Shown here piece after piece: positions 17,536 to 25,860 of a stretch of DNA of 64,000 nt. Made by a program: the position numbers and the translations under genes. The notes below the pieces were generated by a model that did not search any database, was not told the origin of the DNA, and saw nothing but the letters and a program-made list of their open reading frames with translations. Origin of the DNA: Saccharibacillus alkalitolerans (lineage in GTDB: Bacteria > Bacillota > Bacilli > Paenibacillales > Paenibacillaceae); assembly GCF_011090185.1 (NCBI RefSeq), contig NZ_JAAFGS010000012.1, forward strand, positions 1-64,000, in the 5' to 3' direction. Within the stretch, counting starts at the first letter, position 1, and every line of letters starts with the position of its first letter.

Positions 17536-17860
17536 TTATAGCTCTCTCTCTTTAAAATAATTAGACATGGTTAAAAGATATTCTTGCAACTTATCTGGTT
17601 CATTCAAAAAGTCAACTATTAGTCGCAATTCTCCTCTTTTACTTATTGCATAAGCTCTTCCCCCACCTGAGATTCTGTTCAGGTGGACCTTCAATTTGTC
17701 TATTTCTGAAGAAGAACCAACAACACTCTGCTTCAAAAAAATTCTCATCAAGTACATTAACCCTTGAGTTATTCATAAACGGTTGTAATTGTTCAAAAGC
17801 TGCTCTTTCCGCAATCTTTTCTGCTTGTTCAAAAGAAATTGTTTGAATATAACCACTCAT
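17536..17860 (-). pseudogene. Frameshifted immunity-type gene (YrhB/Imm35-like)
   Basis: Two overlapping frames join into one protein: MSGYIQTISFEQAEKIAERA ... FFEAECCWFFFRNRQIEGPPEQ in the first, then SGGGRAYAISKRGELRLIVDFLNEPDKLQEYL in the second. The shift lies near 17670-17680. The joined pattern (a cysteine-tryptophan strand, a GGGRAYAI(S)K strand, then a short helix) resembles YrhB/Imm35-type immunity proteins, which commonly accompany papain-fold toxins. The start has GGGGA upstream and begins two bases after the stop of the papain-fold toxin tail at 17863, supporting a toxin-immunity pair. Confidence 0.55.
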
Positions 17861-17862
17861 GA

Positions 17863-18029
17863 TTATTTTATCCCCAATTCTAGTTTCAAACTTGGATTAA
17901 GTTCAACGATTCTACCCATTTGTGTATCGATATAGTATACCTGTCCCTTTCTATTAATTACGTTTATTACATGGTCGATGCTACCTTGATTGATGATCAC
18001 AATTCCAACAGCCCCATTGAACAATAGTT
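17863..18029 (-). pseudogene. Papain-fold (Tox-PL-like) toxin tail remnant
   Basis: A frame of about 55 codons too short for usual gene calling reads NGAVGIVIINQGSIDHVINV, then GQVYYIDTQMGRIVELNPSL and ends LELGIK-stop. A histidine in DHVINV followed about 15 residues later by an aspartate in YYIDTQ is the spacing of the His-Asp part of papain-like toxin domains (protein-glutaminase-like). The upstream cysteine part and the RHS core are gone; an in-frame stop precedes the stretch. A probable immunity gene follows at once. Confidence 0.5.
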
Positions 18030-18035
18030 AGAACG

Positions 18036-18521
18036 TTAGCCTTCAAGATATACAAGACCCATTTTACGCAAAAAAAGATACCAATCGTCATGCTCACAAT
18101 CAGGAAAAAGCTTCGCATAACCCGGACCGAAAACGTCGTTTTTTAAAAAGGATTGCAGGTTGTCCGCCAAAAGACGTAACTGCTCTCGATCGGTATTCAG
18201 CAGATAAACCGAACCTTTGGCGCGGTCAAGCAGCAGCGGCTCGTAGAGTACTTGTCCGATTTCGATCCAAGCGTTCGGCCCGCCCTCCACGTCGGAAACG
18301 CGAAACTGATACTGCCGGAGATCGGCATACGACCATAGGTCGATCGCGCCACAGCGTGCCCCATCGAATAAGTTCAGCACTTTTCGGTAGTCGCTTGCTA
18401 TTATTTTCGCGCTTTCGTCTAATTCAGCGGCATCCTTTATTTTTCCGATTACGATATGCTCCGGCGATTTTAGCAATTCTGTTCTGACTTGGTCAATGAT
18501 CTGATTTAAGTTTTCATGCAT
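18036..18521 (-). CDS. Putative immunity protein in the toxin island
   Basis: 161 residues, starting after AAGGGA. I do not recognise the family with confidence. It has an N-terminal helical part (MHENLNQIIDQVRTELL), a central GARCGAIDLWSYADLRQYQF segment and a C-terminal EHDDWYLFLRKMGL ending, and is acidic and soluble with no signal or membrane segment. Its size and place among immunity genes on the minus strand suggest it is one too, perhaps SUKH-related. It runs directly into the papain-fold toxin remnant. Confidence 0.6.
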   Translation of the reverse strand: MHENLNQIIDQVRTELLKSPEHIVIGKIKDAAELDESAKIIASDYRKVLNLFDGARCGAIDLWSYADLRQYQFRVSDVEGGPNAWIEIGQVLYEPLLLDRAKGSVYLLNTDREQLRLLADNLQSFLKNDVFGPGYAKLFPDCEHDDWYLFLRKMGLVYLEG

Positions 18522-18577
18522 CTGGATTCCCTTATTCCTCCGATCTGCTTCTGACTTTGATTGATTTTCTATTCAAT

Positions 18578-18844
18578 TCACTGCTCTTGGTCATAAACCG
18601 CGAATCTTTGACCGTCGATAACAATACTTGCATCTATAGGCACGCGGAAGCCTTTCAAAACGGCTTTGACCTCTTCGATCAGGCTAGAATCGTCGTCAAA
18701 AGTTTCGATATCGATATTGAACCCGGTATTTCCTCCCCCTCCGCCCGTCACTTCTCCCCGATCCTGCAGCATGTCATCCAGCGCATCTTCGATTTCATCT
18801 TTTGGCGCTGTTAATCCATTACCGATATAAATGAAAATATCCAT
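18578..18844 (-). CDS. Small acidic protein, putative immunity protein
   Basis: 88 residues, preceded by AGGGAGA. It contains ALDDMLQDRGEVTGGGGGNTGFNIDIE and a C-terminal VPIDASIVIDGQRFAVYDQ strand pair. No membrane segments. It is a small acidic alpha/beta protein typical in size of immunity proteins; no family name is claimed. It lies 56 bases before the 161-residue gene and could be cotranscribed with it. Confidence 0.6.
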   Translation of the reverse strand: MDIFIYIGNGLTAPKDEIEDALDDMLQDRGEVTGGGGGNTGFNIDIETFDDDSSLIEEVKAVLKGFRVPIDASIVIDGQRFAVYDQEQ

Positions 18845-19077
18845 GCTGCATCTCCCTATCCTATAATTTTTTTCTAAGGGAACAATAAAACAAAAAAAGC
18901 TTGTTCAACTCAGCGTCATTCGTATTTTTACTGTATGACCGGCTTACCTCTTCATCAGAAATGAATTGTTTTATCTGTTCTCCTTTAAAATTTTCATTAT
19001 TGCAACTAACCTCCTTTATTCGGGATCTTGTGGTCTTATTTTTTCTTTAGATGCTTCTGCACTTGCAAAACTTCGAA
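18845..19077 (-). other. Toxin tail and small decayed reading frame
   Basis: On the minus strand a short frame ends FASAEASKEKIRPQDPE-stop (stop near 19021), like a toxin C-terminus. A strong AAAGGAGG site follows, with an ATG whose frame stops after eight codons (MKILKENR). A one-base shift would join it to KQFISDEEVSRSYSKNTNDAEL, ending near 18855. This looks like another decayed toxin-immunity junction; neither part is identified. Confidence 0.3.
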
Positions 19078-19528
19078 TTATACTAAGTGATCATAAAATA
19101 TCTGCCAACATTTCTTTTTGATATAATTCACGTACTTATTGTATATGATGCTTAACAAGCTATTTCCCTTATATTCTCCCCAATGATCGATCCGCTTCAA
19201 TGTGAAGTCGAGCTGTTTGGGTTCCCATGTATTTTTTGCAGTCTCTAAAACAGCTTTGTGATTACCCAATCTTTCTAAAAGAGTAATTGATAAAAGATTT
19301 CTTAAATGAATATCGTCGTTATCGAATACTTCCTCAACATATTCAAAGATACGTTCTAATAGATTGACGTTTGCATTTTCGTTTAGCAACTCAATCAATT
19401 GAGGAATAAAAAGGGCTTCAAGCACTACAGTTTCTAGTACCTGGCCGTAATCCGAAATTGATTTTTTTATAGGCTTGTTGCAGTGACGGAAAGAACCCTA
19501 ACATATATTCTTCCGAGCTTTCATTCAC
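19078..19528 (-). pseudogene. DUF7674-like helical protein, frameshifted
   Basis: A GTG at 19528 with AAGGAG nine bases upstream starts VNESSEEYMLGFFPSLQQAYKK. Removing one A from a run of seven (near 19465-19472) joins this to SISDYGQVLETVVLEALFIPQLIELL, then LLERIFEYVEEVFDNDDIHLRNLLSITLLERLG, ending at 19078. The joined protein of ~150 residues has the helical pattern I recall for DUF7674 proteins found near bacterial toxins. The break in a homopolymer could be natural phase variation, decay or a sequencing error. Confidence 0.6.
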
Positions 19529-19620
19529 AACGATCAACTCCTTATCACGTGCGTTTATTAGTTGTCCATTGATCACAGGATCTTTTATTCGATTCAGACT
19601 AAGTCGGAAATTCCCGGAGC

Positions 19621-19655
19621 AAAAAAGCCTTGAATGACATGAAGTCAATCAAGGC
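19621..19655 (-). terminator. Terminator after the SUKH gene
   Basis: GCCTTGATTGAC and GTCATTCAAGGC pair on the minus strand, followed by TTTTTT. It ends transcription of the toxin plus SUKH pair (stop at 19671). Confidence 0.85.
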
Positions 19656-19670
19656 GCATAAGACTTTAGA

Positions 19671-20135
19671 TCATTGTTTTAATCCGACTTCTACCAGGTA
19701 TTCATAAAGATTTTGATACTTTGTTTTTCTGATTTTTTGATCTTCATGATCGTATACATATATAGTATTCTTAGAAACTCCTTTTTCTATTTTGTAACCA
19801 TAGTAATCGCCTGCTTGATTATCTGATATAGCAAGAAATTGCTGCTTGTCCAACAAATCAAGTAATTTATTTTGATTGACTAAGCTCCACTCTTCTTTAA
19901 CTGAAACAGAATAAATCACTGTAAAAGCAAAATAACCCCCACCAAAAGTTTGAATAAACATTTTATATTCTTCAGGAAAAATAATGTTCAATTGACGTTC
20001 TGCTGTTTTAATATCGTTTTTCGTTGCAGGTGGATCAGAATCAAGTTCAAACCATATAGGATTGGATTGCTTTAATTGTGCAACAATTTCTAAAAATTCA
20101 TCGTACCTCACCACTCTACTCCTTTCTATACTCAT
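19671..20135 (-). CDS. SUKH-family (SMI1/KNR4) immunity protein
   Basis: 154 residues. The SUKH hallmarks are clear: WFELDSDPPATKNDIKTAERQLNIIFPEEYKMFIQTFGGGYFAF in the first half, then a YYGYKI strand and a DHEDQKI...NLYEYL ending. SUKH proteins bind and inhibit nuclease toxins. Its start overlaps the stop of the Hint/HNH toxin gene by four bases (ATGA), which is the classic toxin-immunity coupling, so it is inferred to protect against that toxin. A terminator follows. Confidence 0.88.
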   Translation of the reverse strand: MSIERSRVVRYDEFLEIVAQLKQSNPIWFELDSDPPATKNDIKTAERQLNIIFPEEYKMFIQTFGGGYFAFTVIYSVSVKEEWSLVNQNKLLDLLDKQQFLAISDNQAGDYYGYKIEKGVSKNTIYVYDHEDQKIRKTKYQNLYEYLVEVGLKQ

Positions 20136-21184
20136 TTATTATAAATCCAACCTGGCAATATAATATCCGCTCCTTGTTCTCTTGCCCGATACCACCAATG
20201 CAATTCGCGATCTAAAGCTCTCATTTCGGGAGTAACCCCTTGGTTGTACTTGTTTGGATGAATTGCAGGATTATTCAAATGTTCGGACGGTACGATTTCG
20301 TGTTTTGCAGCCCCTGGCATTTGTCCACCATGGTGTATGTTTGGACTACCAATGCCTCGCGGTGGGTGCCCCAAAAGCGCTTGTTTCAAATCATTGATTG
20401 ACCATGGGCCCTCTATACGCACAGGATTATCGCCTGCATCATAGCCCACACCGGTCCTAAAATCAACTTTTTTATTATTTTTAATTGCCCCTAGGGCGCA
20501 AGCTTTATCATTCGTATTATGCACCCAAATACTCAAATCACTTACGAAATGCGTATGGAACTCGTCTACCGTCATGTTATACACACGGGCCTGACGCTGC
20601 TCTCGTTCAATCTGCTCGATCTTCAGCTTCGTTCCGTCCGCTTGCTCCAGCCAATCGCCGACCTTGAGATCTTTGACATACGTCCATCCTTTTCCTTCGA
20701 CCCAGAACGGATGGTTATACGTCGACTCGATCTCCTGATCGCCAACATGGATCGTATAGATCTCGTCGGCCATATGGTTGAACGTCGCAGTGACGGTCTT
20801 GTAGCCTTCTTCTCCCGTAACGTCGTCTTGGGAAAGGACCTTGTCGCCGACCTGAATATCCTCGATATTCTTGTCGCCCTGATCCGTCTTCACTTGGGTT
20901 CCGGCGGTAAAGCAGTTGCAGCCTTTCGCCAATCGCGAAGTGAGCGAATCGCTTTCTTTACCCAGCTTCCTCGCCAGCCAAGCCCCGCCTTCAATGCCTT
21001 CCTTCGCCACGTACTTCCCGACATGCTTCCCGAACGGAATCACGCTCGCAACCGTTCCCACTCCGGTCGCCACGCGATCCGTCACCGACATTTGCTGTCC
21101 GGTAATCATGTCCACACCGGTGAACACTTCTTGGATCCATTTGAACGTCCCGACAAACGGCAGGGAATCCGCTGCGAAGCTCAA
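20132..21184 (-). CDS. Hint domain plus HNH/ENDO VII-type toxin tip, cut off from its RHS core
   Basis: 350 residues as an open frame. A pre-toxin helical part (SLPFVGTFKWIQEVFTGVDM) leads into a Hint autoprocessing domain: CNCFTAGTQVKTDQGDKNIEDI at its start, then THVGDQEIESTYNHPFWV-like and ending YNMTVDEFHTHFVSDLSIWVHN. The last ~125 residues are the toxin: GYDAGDNPVRIEGPW, then NIHHGGQMPGAAKHEIVPSEHLN and LDRELHWWYRAREQ, which resembles nuclease toxins of the HNH/ENDO VII superfamily (LHH-like). Translation in this frame can be extended upstream through GGATWWQTGLSF to the RHS DPFGLS motif, so a one-base deletion near 21210-21216 has split one gene in two. No ribosome binding site supports the TTG at 21184. 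Confidence 0.75.
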   Translation of the reverse strand: MSFAADSLPFVGTFKWIQEVFTGVDMITGQQMSVTDRVATGVGTVASVIPFGKHVGKYVAKEGIEGGAWLARKLGKESDSLTSRLAKGCNCFTAGTQVKTDQGDKNIEDIQVGDKVLSQDDVTGEEGYKTVTATFNHMADEIYTIHVGDQEIESTYNHPFWVEGKGWTYVKDLKVGDWLEQADGTKLKIEQIEREQRQARVYNMTVDEFHTHFVSDLSIWVHNTNDKACALGAIKNNKKVDFRTGVGYDAGDNPVRIEGPWSINDLKQALLGHPPRGIGSPNIHHGGQMPGAAKHEIVPSEHLNNPAIHPNKYNQGVTPEMRALDRELHWWYRAREQGADIILPGWIYNK

Positions 21185-22587
21185 TCCCGTCTGCCACCAT
21201 GTTGCGCCACCGCACTCAGGCCGAATGGATCGATATACGACACCGGATTGCCGTTGACATATGCGTACCGGTTCATCGTCAATCCGCTGCCAATACTTCC
21301 GCTCAGTACGTCCCGATTTACAAACCGCTTGATCTCCGGGTTGTAGTAGCGGGCTCTCATCTGGTACAGACCGTTCGCATCCGTCTGTACGCCGTCGCGT
21401 CCATTGTACTGGAACGGCTGGTTCGTTGCACCTTCGTGGCTCAGCTGCTCGCCGTACGTGTCATAGCTGTACGTATCGGTCACTTGCCCCTGCTCGTCGG
21501 TCAGGGCAGTCGTGCTTCCGCGTAGATCATAGTGATACGTTTGGTACTGTCCTGCCGCGTCTTCGCGTCCGATCAGGCCCAAGCCATAGACGTACCATGC
21601 TTGCGGTGTTCCTGCAGCGTCGGTTTCCATCAGCACTTGGGACAGTACGGCGTGTGGGTTGATGATTTGTTTCGTCGTCACGCCGTTCACGGTGATGGAG
21701 TTGCGGTTGTTTTCGTTGTCGTACCAATAGCTCACGCCGCCGGCTTGGATCAGGCGGTTGCGGGCGTCGTACTGATAAGCCTGCGTGCTGCCGTCCAGCG
21801 GTCCGCTGATCATGTTGCCTTCCGCATCATACGTCACGGCTTCGCCGTTGACGGTCGCCAGGCGGTTATCTGCTGTGTAGGTCATCTGCAGATCGCCGTA
21901 CAGTCCGTAGACATCTTGGGTGACGGTTGGATCATTGGCAGCCGTCAGCGAAGGCATATCAGCCTCGGCAGGAGCACCGTACACTTCGTTTTGCACCGTG
22001 TTATTCTCCGCTGCCGCTCCGCTCATATTGCCCGAGATCGTCAAGTCTCCCGGATTCGGCGACAGACCCGGTCCGTTCTCGGTGTACGTTACATCATCCA
22101 GCACACTTTCGAACTCGCCGCTGTTTTCTTGGATCAGGTTGCCTGCGGCATCGTACGCATACGTCGTTTCAGTCCGTACGCTGCCGTCCGGATTCATGTC
22201 CGTTACGCTCGTCAACTGTCCGGCCGCGTCGTACAAGCGGGTTTCTCGCGTTCCGTTTGGACGATTGGTGGAGATCAGACGGCCGTTGGCGTCGTAATCG
22301 TAGCTGGTGACGCGGCCTTTCCAATCCGTCACCGTAGACAGACTGCCGATCGCGTTGTACGTGTACTGGACCTTTTTGCCGTCCGGATACGTCAGCGTCG
22401 TCAGTTGTCCGGCTGCGTCATACGTGTAGCCGATGGTGTTGCCGTCGCCGTCCGTATACGCTTCGACGCGATCCAGCGCATCGAACGTACGCTTCAGCAC
22501 TTTGCCGTCGCTGCCCGTTACAGACCGAATATTGCCGTTGGCATCGTATTGATACGATACGCTGCCGACTTCGTCGTAAGCGAACAT
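21181..22587 (-). pseudogene. RHS repeat core, 5'-truncated and 3'-frameshifted
   Basis: 468 codons of YD repeats (SYQYDANGNI, GYTYDAAGQL, VQYTYNAIGS, SYDYDANGRL, AYDAAGNLIQ) and the conserved RHS core end (YHYDLRGSTTALT, RARYYNPEIKRFVNRD, NRYAYVNGNPVSYIDPFGLS). After DPFGLS the frame is lost to AVAQHGGRRD-stop, while the toxin frame continues from the same point. The 5' end is also artificial: the ATG at 22587 directly abuts a terminator hairpin of the next gene, and there is no ribosome binding site or N-terminal export domain. RHS proteins form a shell around the toxin; this copy can no longer do so. Confidence 0.85.
21432..21794 (-). repeat. Direct repeat copy 2 (RHS core segment)
   Basis: Pairs with 15376-15739, same orientation, roughly 90 percent identical by eye. 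Confidence 0.85.
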
Positions 22588-22626
22588 AAAAAAGCGAGCC
22601 TCTCCATTAGAGAGACCCGCCTTTTT
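22588..22626 (-). terminator. Terminator after uppP
   Basis: GCGGGTCTCTC and GAGAGGCTCGC pair, with T-run on the minus strand and A-run before it. It follows the uppP stop at 22631 and marks the right boundary of the toxin island. Confidence 0.85.
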
Positions 22627-22630
22627 ATGT

Positions 22631-23443
22631 TTACAAGAAAATCACCAACAACACGCCCGCCACGAAGCAGTAATACGCGAAATACTTCAAGTTCCCTTTC
22701 GCCATGATGCCCATCAGCCACTTCATCGAGAAGTAGGTCGTGATCAGCGTGGCGATAAAGGCCAGCGTGTAAGCCAGCGTCATTCCCGATCCTCCCGAAG
22801 CTTCCTTAATATCGGAAAGGCTCAGCACGATCGCGCCGAGACTGGCGGGGATATACAGCATGAACGAATAACGAAGAGCCGTATCCTGCTTCATGCCCGT
22901 GCCCATCGAAGCGACGATCGTCGCGCCCGAACGGCTGATGCCGGGAATCAGCGCGACCGCTTGAGCGAAGCCGACGAACAGCGCATCCTTCATCGTCAGG
23001 TCTCCGTCCTGCTTGCGTCCGCGCAGGTTGCGGATCAGCCAGAGCGCGATGCCGGTCACGAACAGCGCGACGCCGACCGTCTTGATCGACGAGAATACCG
23101 CTTCGATCCAGTCTTTGAGCAGCAGCCCGATAATGACCGTCGGAATCGTGCCGACCACGACGTAGACCGCGAACATGAAGTCGGACTTGTATTCCGCCCG
23201 CCGGGTGCGCAGATAGTTCCATGTGTTGGAGATCAATCTCCAGATGTCATGCCGGAAAATGAACATAATCGCGATGAGCGAAGCCGTGTTGGTCAGAATT
23301 TCGAAAGTCAGTCCCGTCTGTTCGGTACCGAGCAGACGCTGGGCGATAATGACGTGCCCGCTCGACGAGACGGGAATCGGTTCGGTAACGCCCTGCACGA
23401 TGCCCAGAATCAAATACTTTAGCCACAGCCAGGTTTCTTCCAT
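22631..23443 (-). CDS. uppP: Undecaprenyl-diphosphatase
   Basis: 270 residues from the ATG at 23443 (GGGAGAG upstream). The BacA/UppP signature residues are present: GIVQGVTEPIPVSSSGHVII with the catalytic-glutamate region, and PGISRSGATIVASM. About seven to eight membrane helices span the length. It removes a phosphate from undecaprenyl diphosphate to recycle the lipid carrier of peptidoglycan synthesis and contributes to bacitracin resistance. A longer upstream in-frame extension has no better start. Confidence 0.95.
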   Translation of the reverse strand: MEETWLWLKYLILGIVQGVTEPIPVSSSGHVIIAQRLLGTEQTGLTFEILTNTASLIAIMFIFRHDIWRLISNTWNYLRTRRAEYKSDFMFAVYVVVGTIPTVIIGLLLKDWIEAVFSSIKTVGVALFVTGIALWLIRNLRGRKQDGDLTMKDALFVGFAQAVALIPGISRSGATIVASMGTGMKQDTALRYSFMLYIPASLGAIVLSLSDIKEASGGSGMTLAYTLAFIATLITTYFSMKWLMGIMAKGNLKYFAYYCFVAGVLLVIFL

Positions 23444-23548
23444 CTCTCTCCCGCTTTCTTCTATGTATTTATAAGATCTGCCCGAACCAAAAAGTCCGCA
23501 CACATCTTATTTAATTTACCATGAAGGCTTTCGGATGTGAAATTTACG

Positions 23549-23581
23549 CAAAAAAGAACGGGCCGGGCGCGGAACCCGTTC
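23549..23581 (-). terminator. Terminator after the EAL gene
   Basis: AACGGG and CCCGTT pair around a GC-rich loop, followed on the minus strand by TTCTTTTTT. It is about 95 bases after the stop at 23676. Confidence 0.6.
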
Positions 23582-23675
23582 CATTCTTCGGTCTATTCCC
23601 GTTCGATCCGTCCCGGCAGCGGGGCAGGCATGCGCAGAACAGCTCCCCGCCGCTCCCTGTCGGCGGCTTCGAACA

Positions 23676-24737
23676 TTACGCCTGCCCGGTCAGACGGTCT
23701 TCCGAAGCGCTCAGCTCGGCGGCCGGCCGGCCGAACAGATACCCCTGCGCAAGCGAAATGCCGAGATTTCGGCAGAACTCGTATTCTTCGCGGCGTTCGA
23801 TGCCTTCCGCCAGTACGGCGCCGCCGAATTCCTGCGACAGCGCAACGATTTCGGCGATACGCCGCTGCTTCTCGGACGATTCGTCGCACCGGTCGATCAG
23901 GCCGCGGTCGATCTTGACGAAATCCGGCTTCAGCTGGCTGAGCACTTCGGTCGTCGCGTAACCGGAACCGACATCGTCCAGAGCGACCGATACGCCGCGC
24001 GAACGGTAAACGTTAAAAATGCGCTGCAAATGCGGCATATCGCCGATCCGCTCGGTCTCCACCACTTCGAATACGAAGTCTTGGGGATCGAGTTCGTAGC
24101 GCTGGATGGCGGCGAACGTATGATTCAGGCAGTAATCGGGATTATAAATGGAAGACGGCAGAAAATTGATAAACCGCTTGATGCCTTTCGGCAGCACTTC
24201 CGCGCTCCGGCGAATGGCGGAAATGCGCGCGGCCCGGTCCAGGAACGAGTGCATGCCGGTTCTCCGTGCCACGTCGAACAGTTCGAACGGGTTGAACGGC
24301 TCTTCGCCGGGCGCGGCACGAAGCAGAAATTCATAGGCGACGATCTGTTCGCGTCCGTCGACGATCGGCTGCATGAAGCTTGTGAAGCGCTCCTGCGTAA
24401 TAATATCGACCATGTGCATATTTTGAAAACGTACGGCAAGCTGCGCAAACGGAAGCCAGGGCAGCAGGGCCGGCGAGTCTTTTTCTCCGCAGACCTTGAC
24501 CTGAAGGGGCTCGGTCCATTCGACAGGCAAACTGTTCAACCATTCCGCCATCTCCAAAAATTGTTCCCTGCTTGCGTAGGAAATATAGAGCGATTCGCTC
24601 TCGCAGCCTTCCCTGCCGACCACCCAGCCCCGTTCTTCGACCAGCCGACCGAGCATTCTGCCGACCGGCCGCAGGTACACGGTTCCCCAATCTTCGATCG
24701 GCCTTACCGACTGACAGCTGCTGCATATATGATTCAT
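23676..24737 (-). CDS. EAL-domain cyclic-di-GMP phosphodiesterase
   Basis: About 353 residues from the ATG at 24737 (GGAGG upstream). The N-terminus has a CxxC pair (ICSSCQ) and a ~100-residue domain of unknown role. The EAL domain keeps most metal and catalytic positions: YEFLLR in place of EAL, INFLPSSIY (Asn), FEVVETE (Glu), ALDDVGSGYA (DD), VKIDRGLI (Lys) and LAEGIE (Glu). It probably hydrolyses cyclic-di-GMP to pGpG, resembling YkuI/YhcK-type proteins; the D-D-V-G and E-F-L variants leave activity open. Cytoplasmic; single gene ended by a terminator. Confidence 0.85.
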   Translation of the reverse strand: MNHICSSCQSVRPIEDWGTVYLRPVGRMLGRLVEERGWVVGREGCESESLYISYASREQFLEMAEWLNSLPVEWTEPLQVKVCGEKDSPALLPWLPFAQLAVRFQNMHMVDIITQERFTSFMQPIVDGREQIVAYEFLLRAAPGEEPFNPFELFDVARRTGMHSFLDRAARISAIRRSAEVLPKGIKRFINFLPSSIYNPDYCLNHTFAAIQRYELDPQDFVFEVVETERIGDMPHLQRIFNVYRSRGVSVALDDVGSGYATTEVLSQLKPDFVKIDRGLIDRCDESSEKQRRIAEIVALSQEFGGAVLAEGIERREEYEFCRNLGISLAQGYLFGRPAAELSASEDRLTGQA

Positions 24738-24930
24738 CCGGAGGAACCTCCTCAAGCTCAGAGTAAATGATAATATCGATAAATAAGTCATAGTCCTTTT
24801 AACCTAGCAACCAAGCTTGATGATCTCCCCCTATTACCCAGTTTCTCCTTTATTGAATCGGGTAATTCCGACTTATTTATGAGGCATTATTCATTATTTT
24901 ATTAAATTTTACACAATTATTTTATTCGAC

Positions 24931-24970
24931 AAAAAAAGCCCCGTCCGGCACGTTCGTCCCGGCGGGGCTT
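24931..24970 (-). terminator. Terminator after the stress protein gene
   Basis: GCCCCGCCGGG and CCGGACGGGGC pair on the minus strand, followed by TTTTTTT, about 45 bases beyond the stop at 25015. Confidence 0.88.
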
Positions 24971-25014
24971 GCTGTTAAAATTCGAAACATTCGGAAGTCG
25001 GACTTAAACGGGGG

Positions 25015-25431
25015 TCAGCCTTCCCATACTTCCACTTCATGTTTGCTCTTGGCATACTCGGCGCGCGTAGGCGTAATCTTCAGCACGACGTAATTCGGAT
25101 CGTCCGGTCCTTCCAGCCACTGCTCGAACGTATCGTTCCACAGCTTTTTGCGCAGCTCTTCGTCGCGGGTAATCTCGGCAGTCCCTTGAATCTGGACTTC
25201 GTCCTGCGTGCCGCCCTGCTCGAAGCCGAGCAGCAGCGCCACGTTCGGGTTCTGCTCGAGCTCTTCCACCTTGTGCGTTTGCGAGCTCGTCACGAGATAG
25301 ATCGTCATTCCTTCATTAAATACCGTCATATAGCGGACTTTCGGATGGCCGCTTTCGACCGTGGCGAAAGATCCGAAACGGTTGCGTTCCAGCGTTTCCG
25401 TAATTTTCTGTTCCAGCTGTTGTTGGTCCAT
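25015..25431 (-). CDS. Pyridoxamine 5'-phosphate oxidase-like general stress protein
   Basis: 138 residues from the ATG at 25431, with AGGAGG eleven bases before it. The split-barrel FMN-binding fold of general stress protein 26-like proteins is indicated by FGSFATVESGHPKVRYMTVF, YLVTSSQTHKVEELEQNPNVALLL and VQIQGTAEI. Such proteins bind FMN or haem-type cofactors and respond to general stress; the exact reaction is unknown. Single gene. Confidence 0.85.
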   Translation of the reverse strand: MDQQQLEQKITETLERNRFGSFATVESGHPKVRYMTVFNEGMTIYLVTSSQTHKVEELEQNPNVALLLGFEQGGTQDEVQIQGTAEITRDEELRKKLWNDTFEQWLEGPDDPNYVVLKITPTRAEYAKSKHEVEVWEG

Positions 25432-25621
25432 ATGCGAATAAGCCTCCTGTATGTTGAGAATTTGAGTGCGGCATACGCCTGCCTGTCGGTTCGGCGAAGC
25501 CGTGCATAATAGTAAGTACCCGAATAGACGAAAGTGAACCTGCCCGCCCAAGGGAGCGTCCGGCTGGACAGTCTTCTTGTTAAGGACTATAATGACACGG
25601 AAGCAACCCGAAAATTTCATA

Positions 25622-25720
25622 TCCCCCGGGGGGAGCCGGAAGAATGGCCGGCTGAGAGTGTATCCCAAGCAGATACTGACCCTTATACCTGATCTGGGTA
25701 ATGCCAGCGTAGGAACGTTT
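25622..25720 (+). promoter_or_regulatory. TPP (THI-box) riboswitch
   Basis: The conserved THI elements are present in order: GGGGGAGCC at the start, GGCTGAGAG, a variable stem, ACCCTTATACCTGATCTGGG and TAATGCCAGCGTAGGAA. It lies 140 bases before the thiamine-precursor transporter operon and is followed by a terminator hairpin at 25779-25805, so binding of thiamine diphosphate should stop transcription. Confidence 0.95.
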
Positions 25721-25778
25721 AAGCGAAGACGCCGCTCGATCTTATCGAAGAGCGTCCCGCAGATTGAATCGACGTGAC

Positions 25779-25805
25779 GCGTCCCGGAATCCGGGACGCT
25801 TTTTT
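25779..25805 (+). terminator. Riboswitch expression-platform terminator
   Basis: GCGTCCCGG and CCGGGACGC pair around AAT, followed by TTTTTT. An upstream AGCGTCCCG (25751-25759) can pair with the same 3' strand, giving a possible alternative structure. Confidence 0.88.
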
Positions 25806-25860
25806 GTTGTTCCGGCGGGCATGGAGGAACGGGCAATACGGCAAAAGGAGAAATGAACAA

